From the NCBI GenBank assembly GCA_037447655.1, contig JBBHKE010000159.1, forward strand, positions 462,041 through 526,040: a DNA stretch of 64,000 nucleotides. Direction: 5' to 3'. The notes under the pieces were generated by a model. The model worked only from the letters and a program-made list of their open reading frames with translations. It was not told the origin of the DNA and did no database searches. Numbering within the stretch: position 1 is the first letter of the stretch; each line of letters opens with the position of its first letter. Source of the stretch: Zygnema cylindricum. Taxonomy: Eukaryota > Streptophyta > Zygnematophyceae > Zygnematales > Zygnemataceae. Of the stretch, positions 11,264 through 23,112 are shown in pieces. The translations under genes were made by a program, and so were the position numbers.

Positions 11264-13013
11264 GGTTATGGGCCCACCGCCCAAATTGTCTATCTTTGAT
11301 GGATCGGACTACTTGTATTGTGAAGATATGCTGAGCTCCTATTTTGAAGAGAGGGGCTTATCATCCATTGTGGATGAGACATCACCGGATTGGAGAAAGA
11401 ATAATCTCCACTGCCTCAATGTCTTGAAGCAGTTTATCACAAAGGAGTTGGTAATGTCTTACCTTGATATGAAAAAGGCTTCTCAAATCTAGTTTAGTGT
11501 ACTAACTATGTATGTTAAGCTAGATGTCACTGTTCAGACTAATATAGCAACAGGAATCTTTGAATTTAGATATTCTGTAGGTAGTATGTCAGATCATTGC
11601 CATGTTATAAAAAGGTTGTTCGTTCAGAGTACAAATGCAGGTGGGGACTTTTCACCACCTCAGCAGGCTATGTTATTGATGAGAACTTTTCCCAATGAGT
11701 ATAAGGGAGCCATGGATAGGCTTAGGGCTCTTCCATAGCGTCAATGGAACATAGCCTTAGCAATTTAACTTATTTTGAGTGAAGAAGCTAACCAGATTTC
11801 ACAAAGAGGTAGTAGTAAGTCTGTTAAGGCACTAGTTAACCAGTTTTTAGATTCTAAGATTGGTAGTGGCAGTGGTAAAGGTAGTGGTCCTAGAAGGTCA
11901 CCTTTAACCTGATATTATTGTGATGAAAAAAGTCATGTGTTCAGAATGTGTAATGCATATAAGAGAGCGAAAGCCACAAGAAATTTTTGCTCTGGATGGG
12001 ACGAAAGTCGGTTCCTTTTTCAATCAGGTGGTCGACCAACTGCTCTCTTCAACGAACTTAAGGAGGAGGACTTGAGCAGCTTTCCCACCAACAGCGAAAA
12101 GAAATATTTTGCGATGGCACAATCAACGGAAGGCGTGGAGGAAGACGAATGGATAATGAACTCCGGTGCATCTACACACATGTGCCGCAATCGCCATCTG
12201 TTTGAGAGTATTTAATCAATTTCACCCATCAAAATTTATTTTAGTGATGATACCTTTGTTGAGTTGAAAGCAAAAGGGAGGGTGTCAATTATATTGAAGG
12301 AAGAGGGAAAACATGTGAAAAGGGTCTTGGAAGATGTGTTGCATGTCCCAACTTTTAAAAGAATTTTTTTCTCTACGTCAGTGGTAGAAAACAAAGGTTT
12401 TAAAACTATATCTGAGAATGGAAAGAAAACAGTGAGCAAGAATGGGAAAATAACTGCAAAGGGATTTCTTGGGGAAAACAATTTGTATCAGTTAAGTCTT
12501 GTAAATGATAATGACAATGATGTTATGAACTCAACTATAATCAGTGATTGTGATTTATGGCATAAACGTTTAGGACATGTGAATTATGATACATTAGAAA
12601 AGATGGTAAATCAAAAAATGGTGGAAGGTGTAAAAATTAGTCAAAAACCAGCATCAAATGTATGTGATGGTTGTGCAATGGGGAAAAATCATAAGTTGCC
12701 TTTCCCTTTGCAAACTCATCATAGAAGTAGCAGGGTGCTACAACTACTTTATTTAGATGTATGGGGGCCATCTATGTATCCATCTGTGGAAGGTGCTAAG
12801 TTTATGCTTACCTTTACTAATGACTATAGTAGATTTACTACAGTTTATTTTTTAAAAAGTACGGATAAAGTCTTTTCAAAATTTAAGGAGTATAAGGCTT
12901 GGGTTGAGAATCTGCATGAGAGAAAGATAGCGGGATTCAGATCTGATAATAGAGGGGAGTACAATTCTAATGAGTTTGCAAAATTCCTAAAATTGCATGG
13001 AATCTCACGTTAG
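11112..13013 (+). pseudogene. Element B Gag, protease and integrase N-terminus
   Basis: One frame runs from the LTR-borne ATG through LQQVMGPPPKLSIFDGSDYLY to the integrase, broken only by stop codons (11490, 11736, about 11766, about 11910, 12213 and 13011). A stop replaces the position expected for the first Cys of the CCHC knuckle (YYCDEKSHVFRMC, about 11913-11953). The protease motif reads MNSGAS instead of DSGAS, so the catalytic Asp is lost. LWHKRLGH, CDGCAMGK and LDVWGP mark the integrase zinc domain and first Asp, and RSDNRGEY the second. Confidence 0.85.
11264..11278 (+). other. Primer-binding site of B (half-tRNA initiator Met)
   Basis: GGTTATGGGCCCACC lies directly after the LTR. 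It is an exact complement of GGUGGGCCCAUAACC in the anticodon arm of plant initiator tRNA-Met, as I recall that tRNA. In the gag frame it spells Q-V-M-G-P-P together with flanking bases. Confidence 0.8.
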
Positions 13014-13670
13014 CTAACCGTTCATTATTCTCCAAAACAAAACGGTGTTTCAGAAAGGATGAATAGGACCATATCAGAGTGTGCTAAGACAATGATGGCT
13101 GATATGGACATAGATTTCAAATTTTGGGCAGAGGATATGCATTGTGCAACTTATGTGAGAAATAGGCTAAAAACAAGGGCGTAAAAGATAAAACTCCCTA
13201 CGAAATGTGGACAAGACACAAACCAGATGTAAGTCGCTTCAAAGTTTTTGGAAGTAAGGTATTCTTGTTAGATAATGATCCACAAAAATAGAAATAAGAG
13301 CCAAAAGGCATACCAAGGATATTTTTAGGGTATGATGATTATGTCAAGGGTTATAAAATATATGACATTAAGAGAAATAGAGTTGTGGTAGCCAAAAACA
13401 TCATAGTGAAGGATGAGGGAAAATGAGTAGATCTATTTAGTCAACGTAGCGATGAAAAGAAAAGTCAAAGTGTTGAATATATTTTTTTAGAGGAAAATCC
13501 CATGTTTTTCAAGAAAATTATAGAAAATGCATCAACATTAGCTCAAAGTGACTAGCAATCATCTTCTCCACCAGAAAAAGGAAGTGTTATGCCCGAAAGA
13601 GTTGCAAACTCTCCTCTACCTCAAGCCGAAACTGAATCACAAGAAGAATCACATGTATCAAGGAGGAGAA
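13014..13670 (+). pseudogene. Element B integrase C-terminal part
   Basis: It continues with QNGVSERMNRT (catalytic Glu), FWAEDMHCATYVRN, then after a frameshift near 13180 KTPYEMW and FKVFGSKVF. The linker is rich in Ser, Glu and Pro and ends in SRRR, where E1 has inserted. Two stops follow the frameshift (about 13290 and 13425). Confidence 0.8.
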
Positions 13671-14714
13671 AGCAATTTTGAGACCTCCATAAGACCTCAA
13701 AGTAAGCAGCTCACACTAAGCCTCTATGATAACCCTGACCCCTTTGTGTTTCAGCAAGAACAATTGCCACCCTGGCAGACAAAAACCTTGACCACCTTCA
13801 CCCTTATGAAGGCAAGACTCCCCTAAGTCGATAGCAAAAAGAATCACTTACTTTTCTTCCCTGAGTAGTAAGTTATGGAAGATCAAAGTTGACATTTTGT
13901 ACTGAAGCTCTCTGGGAGAGAAGGTCCTATCTACCAATTTTTCTAAGTCCTATCTCTCTACTGGTGTACGGCACCAATCATATTTCATTGCCGTACACAA
14001 AAGTACAGCTGTCGGTGTAATTTATGTACGTATATTGTACAACATGGCCTAAATGTCGACACATGTCATATCCGGATTCGGTCTTGTAATCCTCGGGATC
14101 CAACGTAATCGTGCCACGTGTCATCCGATGTTAAGATGACCACAAACCGCCAAAAAATCTCTTCCGCGATCTCGGCTTTCTTTTCGGCCTTCCGATTGAA
14201 TGCAGATTTCAATCGTAGCCGTTATAAATGCTTTTGCGGTATTTGTTTTGTAAAAGAAGAAAAATGCGCGGTACACGTTTCTTACCCATACCAAAATCCG
14301 TACGTTTATATAACCGGATCTATGTATCCGTAAACATCCGCCGTTAAATGAATTTTCCTACATGGCAACATTTAAATAAATATCAAACCCAATAGTTTGT
14401 ATCGTAACGTCTAGACTTAACGGTTAAGGCTACAGGCTATTGGCGTTCTGACGATTGGCAGGTACTAAGATCAAATCTTGGTTCCGACATACTCCTTTTA
14501 GTAAATAAACCTACCTATTTGTAAATCAACTAATTTATTTCCCGTAAACCTCTGGATAGCCTAGGTAGCCATGGCTCTAGCTTCCTCTCTAACTTCACAA
14601 TGATTGCAACGAGTGTGGGAGTTGGAGAGAGAAGTTAGAGGCAAACTGCCTCAGCTTCTTTCTATATTCCAATTTAGACCTAAAAAATAATAAAAATAAC
14701 CATCGATTTCTACA
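13671..14714 (-). repeat. E1 3' LTR
   Basis: In element orientation it starts TGTAGAAATCGATGG. It ends near ATGGAGGTCTCAAAATTGCT, so the gag ATG is inside the LTR. A polypurine tract (AAATAAGGGGAG) lies just outside at 14715-14726. Confidence 0.85.
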
Positions 14715-14739
14715 CTCCCCTTATTTTCTAGTCAATCTT

Positions 14740-16490
14740 TTATTTCAGACCACACGTCTCACTGCAGAAAATTAGTTTAGGGGAAGGCACAGGTTTGGTC
14801 ATCATATCTCCTACCTCTGTAACAAAGTTAAGTCTAATGTCCATGTGTTTAGCTTTAAAATGATGTTTAGGATTGGCAGAAATAGCAATTGCTGCCTGAT
14901 TATCACAAAAAAAAAATTTGCACACCACTCTTAAGGTGACCCTGCTCAACAAGCAAAGACTTAAACCACATTAATTCTTTTACAGCAGAGCAAGAGGCCA
15001 TATACTCAGCCTCCATGGTGGACTGAGCAATAACCTTTTGTTGTTTGCTACTCCAACAGCAAGCCCCATCACCCACATATAATACATATCCAAAAGTCAT
15101 CTCCTCATCAGAGCATCACGATAACTACCATCACTAGAAGTAGTGATGTCACTATTCTCCCCACCCAAATGAAACCATAGATCCCTAATTCCTATCAAAT
15201 ATCTAAGTACTCTCTTAGCTGCCTCACAATCCTTTTTAGTGGGAGCATTTAGACTTCTACTTAGCACTCCTACAGCTGCACCTTAATCCGGCAGGGTACA
15301 ATTCATAAAATAGATTAGGCTTCCCACTACTTGCCTGTAAGGAATAGTGTGCATGAACTTCTGTTCTTCAAGACTTAATTCCTTGTCTAAGACTATGACT
15401 CTTTCTTCCTCACTCCCCTCACTTCCCTTCTTCAACTCCATTGGAGTTGTACAACTATTAGCTTTATCCATCTAAAATTTTTCCAACATGTTCCCTATTG
15501 TTTCATTTTGAGTCAATCTTATAATCTTTCTTTCTCGGTCTCTTTCTACTTGAATTCCCAAAATATATTTTGCTTCTTTAATATCCTTGATTTCAAATCT
15601 CCCCTTAAGATCGGTTTTCAGTTTATTATTTTTTTCCATTGATTTACTTAAAACAAGCAAATCATCAACATAAATTGCAATAAATATAATACCTTCTTAT
15701 CTTCAAAAACATAGATTGAGTGATCTGAGCTGATCCAGATATATCACATATTGGTAAGAAACTCATCAAGTTTCTTATTCCACTATCAAGTTGCCTGTTT
15801 CAAACCGTAAAGGGAATTAATCAGCCGGCATACCTTTTTCTCCTCTCCTTCCTATACAAACCTTCGGGTTGTCGCATGAAGATCTCCTCTTCCAATTCTC
15901 CATGCAAAAAGGCTGTCTTGATGTCCATCTGGTGCACATCCATGTCTTTCGCTGCTGCCAAACTGAGAAGTATGCGGACAGAGGGAAAATCTGACGACCG
16001 AGGGAAATGTTTCCTCGTAGTCGATTCTTTCTTTTTGTGTAAATCCTTTTGCCACTAATTGGGCTTTATAATGCTCAATGGTGTTATTCGGGTTCAGTTT
16101 TAATTTGAAAACCCACTTACAACCGATTGGTTTTTGGTTAGGTGGACAGTCCACCAGCTCCCAAGTATCGGCTGCCATAATTGAGGGCATCTCCTCATTG
16201 ATGGCTGTCTTCCATCGGTTCTTTTCTGGACAAGTCATCGCCTCTTTATAAGTTTGAGGTTCATCTTGATGAGATAGCTTTGTTACCTTGTTATTAACAT
16301 GTTTTTCTTGCAATCTTTTGCAACTTCTCATTCTCCCCTCAAAATTTGTGGCTGGAATAAATAGTTCTCGTGGGTTCTTTAGAACAATATCGGCTTTTCC
16401 CCTATCCCTTGATTCCGAATATATTTCCATCACGTCCTTCGCTTCAGGTAGAGTTGTCACTGGAGTTTCCACAACCGAGTCCTTTTTGGT
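14740..16490 (-). pseudogene. E1 reverse transcriptase and RNase H
   Basis: Read leftward from 16472: [51 protein letters not shown] and the YVDD region near 15660. RNase H follows (CCWSSKQQKVIAQSTMEAEYMAS, DNQAAIAISANPKHHFKAKHMDIR, MMTKPVPSPKLIF). Frameshifts near 15940, 15840 and 15690 and several later breaks split it. Length and order otherwise fit a complete copia RT-RNase H. Confidence 0.85.
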
Positions 16491-17613
16491 CTAATTTTTA
16501 CCAGCAAGAATGTCATCTTCTCTAAAACCTAGATAGTTAGCAAGCTCAAAGTCATCGGAATTTTCTGACTCAAATCTGATTTTTACTGACTTTGTATACA
16601 TGAAGGGATCCACAGACTTTCCTTCATCCATAATTACTAGATGTTTTACTAAGATTATGTCTTTCTTTTTTAGATCGTAAACTTTATATCTTTTAACATC
16701 CTCATCATATCCTAAAAAGTATCCCAGTTTTCCTTTATGATCTAGCTTCGAATGAGACCGATCTATATCTAGACTGAATACTTGACTACCAAAAACCTTC
16801 AAGTGAGATATGTCTGATGTTCGGCCGGTCCATCCCTCATAAGGTGTTTGATCTTTTATAGGTGAGATAAAAATTCTTTTTTTGTGGTAATTAGCGTTGT
16901 TCATAGCTTCTGCCCATAACATTTTTCCTATCTTGTTATCTGACAACATAAATTTAACATTATCACTCAGTGTCCTATTTAATCGTTCAGTCACCCCATT
17001 CTGTTGCGGGTTTTGTAGAACTGTTTTTTGATGTTGAACTCCATCTTCCCTCAAAAATTCCTCAAACTTGTTAGAAGTATACTCTCCACCATTGTCACTC
17101 CTTACTCTCTTAATTGGAGTTTCATGGAGTTTTTCCCTCCATGCTATATATTGTCTAAAATTATCCTGAGCTTCTGACTTGTTTTTCAAAATATACACCC
17201 GGAATACCAAGACCAATCATCAGTGATAGTCATCATAAATCTCTTCCCCCCCGGTGAGGGCACTTTGGCCTGTCCCCAAATATCTGTGTGTACTAAATTT
17301 ATAATTTTATCTCTCCTGTTTTGGGAAAGGGCAATCTGTGTGCTTTACCTTGAGCACATCCACTAGAATCACTTAGATTCTCACTCTCAGTGAACTGAAT
17401 TCCTTCCACCACTTCATCTTTTTCATCTCTCTTAGTTTATCTAGATTCACATGCCCAAGCCTCTTATGCCACATCATTATATCATGAACACCAGCATAAT
17501 AAAGTTTCTTCTTTTCATTGCTTAAAATCAGCCTAAACATCCCTTGGCTACCTTTTTCAGCGGTGAAATAAACTTCCTCCTCAAAACTAGCAGTAAAGAC
17601 TCCTTTCCTAGTG
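16491..17613 (-). pseudogene. E1 integrase
   Basis: The 241-codon frame 17216-16491 holds the second catalytic Asp (RSDNGGEYTSNKF), the Glu (NGVTERLNRTLSD), KDQTPYEGWTGR and LKVFGSQVF. 17636-17373 holds MWHKRLGHVNLDKLREMK, the His half of the zinc domain. The region between (17217-17372), with the Cys pair and first Asp, is frameshifted. Confidence 0.8.
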
Positions 17614-18986
17614 CTAGTAGAAAAAACCCTTATCATCTAATACGGATGTAGAGATGAGGTTTTTATTCAGCTCCGGAATAAACAATACATCGGAGAATGT
17701 TACTATGGATGTTTTTCCTTCTACTAACACTTTCAAATCTACCGATCCTACAAGAGTAGGGGTGACTATCCTCCCATCCCCGTACTCTATCTCTACGGTG
17801 GGAATCTTTCTTATCTTAGTGAACAGGTGCCTATCCTTACACATGTGCATGGAGGCACTTGAATCTACAATCCAGCCTGCTTCACCTTTGAATCCACCGA
17901 AAGCACGTTTATGCTTTCGTGGAATTTCTACCTCGTTTTTCGTTTCCAACTCCTCATCTAATAGGAGCTCATCATCCTCGTCTTCGAATTCCACCTCATT
18001 TACCTCTGTCAGAAAGGCCTTTTTCTTTCCTCTCGGGGTTCCACCGGTTTGCCCCTCCTTTAACCGAAGCCCAGTTAGCTTAGTGCACTCCGCCATATAG
18101 TGCCCTGGTTTTATACAGAAATGATATAAACCCTTAGGAGCCCTTGGTCTGAACTCGTCGATCTAATTTTTTTGCTCCCCCCCTCCGTAATTTTCGACCA
18201 TCTCCGGAAATCCTTCTTCCTCCAGTCGCTCCTCGCTGCTAAGACTTGCGCACTCTTTCCTCCCCTTCAGATCTCAATTGTATTCTCCCGAACGAGAATC
18301 ATTCCTACCACTGAGTTCCATATCCACCTTAAGTCCGGCAAGTCCTGCACACGGTTGACTATGTTCGAGCACTCATCGGGTAACTTCATCAGTAGATAGT
18401 TAACATTTTCTTTTTCACTAAAATCTTTTCCAGCACTCTGTAGCTCCATGAAAAGTGTAGCAAGCTCATTGGAAAAATGGAACATCTTCCCCCTTTTGTA
18501 TACATACTCCTTAACTTTCTGTCAGCCAACTGTTGTTGTTGAATTGTACCACTTCAGTATATCTCTATGAGAGCTATCCAAAGATCACATGCCTTATCTA
18601 CCAGCAAATGAGGACATGCAAGTCCTTGAGTAAGATGGCATAGGATGAAGTGCTTTGCCGCCATATTGTTGAAGTCCCAGGTATCAGTATCATTCTCCTC
18701 GTTCCTCGGAATAGGTGACATGAATGCCGAACGAGTTGCTATTAGTGTGGTCGTCTCTTTCTCATTTCCTTTGTCCACCACCGCTCCTTCCTTTGTCTCC
18801 TCCGTTGAAGATGGATTTGCATCTTTAGTGAATTTGCCTCTTGTAAACCCTGGAGGTATCCCAAGAGTGGATGGATGCCTCACCCGTCCACTCACTATTC
18901 CCCATAATTGTTTCTCACATAGAGCTCCTTTCATCATACTTTCCCAGTATATGAAGCCAGCTCTATTGAACAAGGGCACTCTAGAT
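17614..18986 (-). pseudogene. E1 Gag and protease
   Basis: Gag begins at the LTR border (PLFNRAGFIYWESMMKGALC, 18979 leftward). It continues with the NELATLFMELQSAGKDFSE region at 18485-18267. The CCHC knuckle at about 18085-18130 reads YHFCIKPGHYMAEC, so the first Cys has become Tyr. The protease motif is IVDSSASMHMCKD, with Gly of D-S-G replaced by Ser. The intact counterpart is E3 at 42723-43997. Confidence 0.85.
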
Positions 18987-19001
18987 GGTGGGCCTATAAC
19001 C
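18987..19001 (-). other. Primer-binding site of E1
   Basis: On the minus strand GGTTATAGGCCCACC, one mismatch from the half-tRNA site GGTTATGGGCCCACC, directly after the LTR end. Confidence 0.75.
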
Positions 19002-19038
19002 TGAAACTATGAGACCTCCATAAGACCTCAGAGTAAGA
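19002..19038 (-). repeat. E1 5' LTR, terminal piece left of E2
   Basis: 37 bases, TGAAACTATGAGACCTCC to GAGTAAGA on the plus strand. They equal the end of an E LTR and are cut off from the rest by E2. The last five bases (TAAGA) are the left target duplication of E2. Confidence 0.85.
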
Positions 19039-20104
19039 TGAAACTCTGAGACCTCGATAAGTCCTCAGAATGGACAGCTTTGAAGAAGCCTCTAGTATAA
19101 CCCTGACCCCTTTGTGTTTCAGCAAGAACAACTGCCACCCTAGTAGACAAAAACCCTAACCACCTTCACCCTTGTGAAGGCAAGAATTTGGTGATTCAAT
19201 AGCAAAAAGAATCTTTGAATTTGCTCCCCTGAGCAGTAAGTTATGGAGGGTCAAAGTTTACCTTTTGTACGGAAGCTCTCTGGGAGAGAGGGTCCTATCT
19301 ACTAATTTTTACAAGACCTATCTCTCTCACAAACTCTATCTATTGTTGTACGGAGCCAATCATATTACACTTCCGTACACAAAAGTATAGCTGCCGTTGT
19401 ACTTTCTGTATGGACACTATACGACATGCCCTAAATGTCCACACGTGGTATATCCAGATTTGCTCACTAAATCCTCGGAGATGCCGCAATCCAATGTTAT
19501 ACTGCCACGAGTCATCCGATATGGTGATGACCAAAAATCAACAAAATCCTCTTCCGCGATCTCGGCATTCATTTCGGCCGTCTGATTAAATGCACATTTA
19601 ATCGTAGTCGTAATAAATACTTGGGCGGTATTCGTTTCGCTATTAAAACAAATGCGCCGTACATGTTTCTTGTCCGTACCTTGATTCGTACTTTTACATT
19701 CCTGGATCTATGTTTCTTGTAAACAGTTTCGGTTAAATGAATTATCCTACATGGTAATGTTTAATCAAATATCAAACCATATAGTATGTATCATTAGTTC
19801 TAGACTTAACGTATAAGGTTACCGGCTATCGGCTGCTCATTGTCCGGCAGGTACCAAGATCAAATCCTGAATGCAGCATTTATCCTTTTAGTAAATAAAC
19901 CCCTAACGATAAATAAACTAATATATTTCGCGTAAACTTTTGGAGAGCCTAGGTAGCCATGGCTCTAGCTTCCTCTCCAATTTCTCAATGACTACGACAA
20001 GTTTCAGAGTGGGAGAGAGAAGTTAGAGATACACTGCCTTAGTATTTTTCTAAATTTCTATTTAGACCTAGAAAATACTTAAAAACGGACCATTAATTTC
20101 TACA
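19039..20104 (-). repeat. E2 3' LTR
   Basis: Element orientation: TGTAGAAATTAATGG to CTCAGAGTTTCA. It is preceded by a GA-rich polypurine tract at 20105-20117 and matches 24522-25587 along its length. Confidence 0.9.
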
Positions 20105-20149
20105 CTCCCATATTTTCTATTCAATCTTTGATTTCAGACCACACTTCTC

Positions 20150-21700
20150 CCTACAAAAAAATTAGCTTACGGGAAGGCACAAGTTTGGTCATCATATCTG
20201 CTACCATCTCACTATCTGGTCGTAACTCTAAACTAATTATTTTGTTTTCTACTTTCTCTCTAACAAAGCTAAGTCTAATGTCCATGTGTTTGGCTTGAAA
20301 ATGATGTTTAGGATTGGCAGAAATAGCGATTCTTGCCTCATTATCACAAAAAAAAAATTGCACACCACTCTTAAGGTGACCAAGCTCACGAAGGAAAGAC
20401 TTGACTCACATCAATTCTTTTACAGCACAACAAGAGGCCATATACTCAACCTCTATGGTGGACTGAGCAATAATTTTTTGTTGTTTGCTACTCCAACAGC
20501 AAGCCCCATCACCCACATATAATACATATCCAGAAGGTCATTTTCTCATCGGAGCATCACCATAACTGGCATCACTACAACTAGTGATGTCAGTAATCAC
20601 GCCACCCAAATGCAACCATAGATCCCTAGTTCCTATCAAATATCTAAGGACTCTCTAAGCTGCCTCCCAATCCCTTTTAGTGGGAGCATTTAGACTTCTA
20701 CTCAGCACTCCTATAGCTGCAGCTAAATCCGGCCGTGTACAATTCATAAAATAGATTAGACTTCCCACTACTAGCGTGTAAGGAATAGTCTGCATAAACT
20801 TGTGTTCTTCAAGTGATAATTCCTCGTCTAAGACTATGACTCCTTCTTCCTCACTCCCCTCACTTCCCTTCTTCAACTCCATTGGAGTTGTAGAACTATT
20901 AGCTTTATCCATCTGAAATTTTTCAAGCATGTTCCCTATTGCTTCCTTTTGAGTCAATCTTATAATCTTTCTTTTTCGGTCTTTTTCTACTTGAATTCCC
21001 AAAATATATTTTGTTTCCCTCATAATTTTCATTTCAAATCTCCCCTTAAGATCGGCTTTCAGTTTACTAATTTTTTCCATTGATTTACTTAAAACAAGCA
21101 AATCATCATCATAAATTGCAATAAATATAAAACCTTCCTCATCTTCGAAAACATAGATTGAGTGATTTGAGCTGATCTGGATATATCCCAGACTTGTAAG
21201 AAACTCATCAAGCTTCTTATTCCACTGTCGAGGCGCCTGTTTCAAACCATAAAGAGATTTAATCAGCCGGCATACCTTACTCTCCTCTCCTTCCTCCACA
21301 AACCCCTCGGGTTGTCGCATGAAGATCTCCTCTTCTAATTCTCCTTGCAAAAAAGCTGTCTTGATGTCCATCTAGTGCACTTCCATGTCTGCCGCTGCTG
21401 CCAAACTAAGAAGTATGTGGACGGAGGAAAATCTGACGACCGGGGCAAAGGTTTCCTCGTAGTCAATTCTCTCTCTTTGTGTAAATCCCTTTGCCACTAA
21501 TCTGGCCTTGTAGCGCTCGATTGTGTTATCTGGGTTCAGTTTTAATTTGAAAACCCACTTACAACTGATTAGTTTTTGGTTATGTGAACAATCCACCAGC
21601 TCCTAAGTATCGGCTGCCATAATTGAAGCCATCTCCTCATTGATGGCTGTCTTCCATTGGTTTCTTTCTGGACAAGTCATCGCCTCTCCATAAGTCTAAG
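20150..21700 (-). pseudogene. E2 reverse transcriptase and RNase H
   Basis: 21596-21372 gives [31 protein letters not shown]. After a stop, 21371-20655 (238 codons) gives [36 protein letters not shown] and LNAPTKRDWEAA. The active site reads YDDD instead of YVDD, an unusual change next to the two catalytic Asp. RNase H motifs run to 20151 in other frames (CDNEARIAISANPKHHFQAKHM). Several stops lie within RNase H. Confidence 0.85.
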
Positions 21701-21901
21701 GTTCATCTTGATGAGATAGTTTTGTTACCTTGTTGTTTACCTGTTTTTCTTGCAATCTTTTGGTACTACTCCTTCCTCCCTCAAAATCTGAGGTCAAAAT
21801 AGATGGTTCTCGTGGATTCTTTCGAAAAATCTTGGCCTCTCCCCTATCCCTTGATTCCAAATCAATTTCCACCACATCTTTCGCTTCAGGTAGAGCTGTG
21901 A

Positions 21902-22757
21902 CTAGAGTTTCCACAGTCGAGTCTTTTTCGGTCTGATTTGTACCTGCAAGAATGACATCTTCTCTAAAACCTGGATAGTTAGGAAGCTCAAAGTCATCGG
22001 AATTTTCTGACTGAAATCTGATTTTACTGACTTTGTATATTTGAAGAGATCCACAGACTTTCCTTCATCCATAACTACTAGATGCCTTACTAAGATTATA
22101 TCTTCCTTTTTTCGATCATAAAATTTATATCCTTTAATATTCTCATCATATCCTAATAAGTATCCCGATTTTCCTTTAGGATCTAGCTTCCAATTAGACC
22201 GATCTGTATCTAGACTGAATACTTGACTGCCGAAAACCTTTAAGTGGGATATGTCTGGTTTTCGGCCTGTCCATCTCTCATAAGGTGTTTGATCTTTTAT
22301 AGCTGAAGTAAGAACTCTATTTTTGAGGTAATTAGCACAGTTCATTGCTTCTGCCCAAAACCTTTTTCCTATCTTTTTATCTGACAACATACTTCTAGCA
22401 CTATCACTTAGTGTTCTATTTAACCTTTCAGCTACCCCTTTCTGTTCCGGGTTTTCTGGAACTGTCTTTTGGTGTTGGACCCCATCTTCCCTCAGAAAAT
22501 CCTCAAACTGGTTAGAAGTATACTCTCCACCATTGTCACTCCTTACTCTCTTAATTGGAGTTTCATGGAGTTTGTCTCTCCATGCTATATATTGGCTAAA
22601 ACAATCCTGAGCTTCTGACTTGTTTTTCAAAAAATACACCCAGGAATATCGAGACCAATCATCAGTGATAGTAATCATAAATATCTTCCCCCCTAGTGGA
22701 ACTTTATCCAGTCCCCAAATATCTGTGTGTACTAGATCTTGAATTTTTTCTCCCTTA
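21902..22757 (-). pseudogene. E2 integrase (zinc domain lost)
   Basis: The frame gives HTDIWG (first catalytic Asp), ITDDWSRYSWVYFLKN, RSDNGGEYTSNQF (second Asp), GVAERLNRTLSDSARSML (Glu), KDQTPYERWTGRKP and LKVFGSQVFSLD. The triad is complete, but the HHCC domain that should precede it is replaced by a truncated LTR. The frame shifts near 22020. Confidence 0.85.
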
Positions 22758-23112
22758 TAGTTAAATGAATTTTATCCACTTGAACTAAATATATATCTAT
22801 CACATACCATAGCAATTAACATTGGTCCTAGTCTATTAGGATAAAGCTGACCGCTACCGGTCAACTTGACGAACCGTAGGTACCGGGATCAAATCTCTGG
22901 TCCGTCAAGTATATTTTTAGTAACCTACTAAAAATAGCTGTTTGTTTGAACTAAGGCAGCCATGGATCAACCTCTCTCTCTTTCCTTCAGTGAATACAAC
23001 AAGTATGGGGGCTAAAGAGCGGAGGTGGAGGCAGGCTGTCCGTCCTTTTCTTTTCCTTTTATAAAAACACATTTAAACCTAGAAAATACTCTAGAAATCT
23101 ATAGATTTCAAC
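22758..23112 (-). repeat. Truncated E-type LTR inside E2
   Basis: The right end reads TTTCAACA, so the fragment starts TGTTGAAAT in element orientation, as does the solo LTR at 59468. It contains the LTR landmarks CCATGGATCAACCTCTC, ACCTAGAAAATACT and TTAAATGAATTTTATCC. It stops midway through the LTR and lacks the R/U5 part with the gag ATG. Element sequence of about 350 bases (compare E1 17300-17600) is missing at the site. Confidence 0.7.

Noticed and set aside
20105-20200. Simple tandem LTR-internal-LTR-internal array for 13671-26589
   Set aside because: The first reading was three E elements sharing LTRs. LTR wording pairs 13671 with 25588 and 19039 with 24522, and TAAGA/TAAGC duplications inside the E1 LTR show nesting instead.
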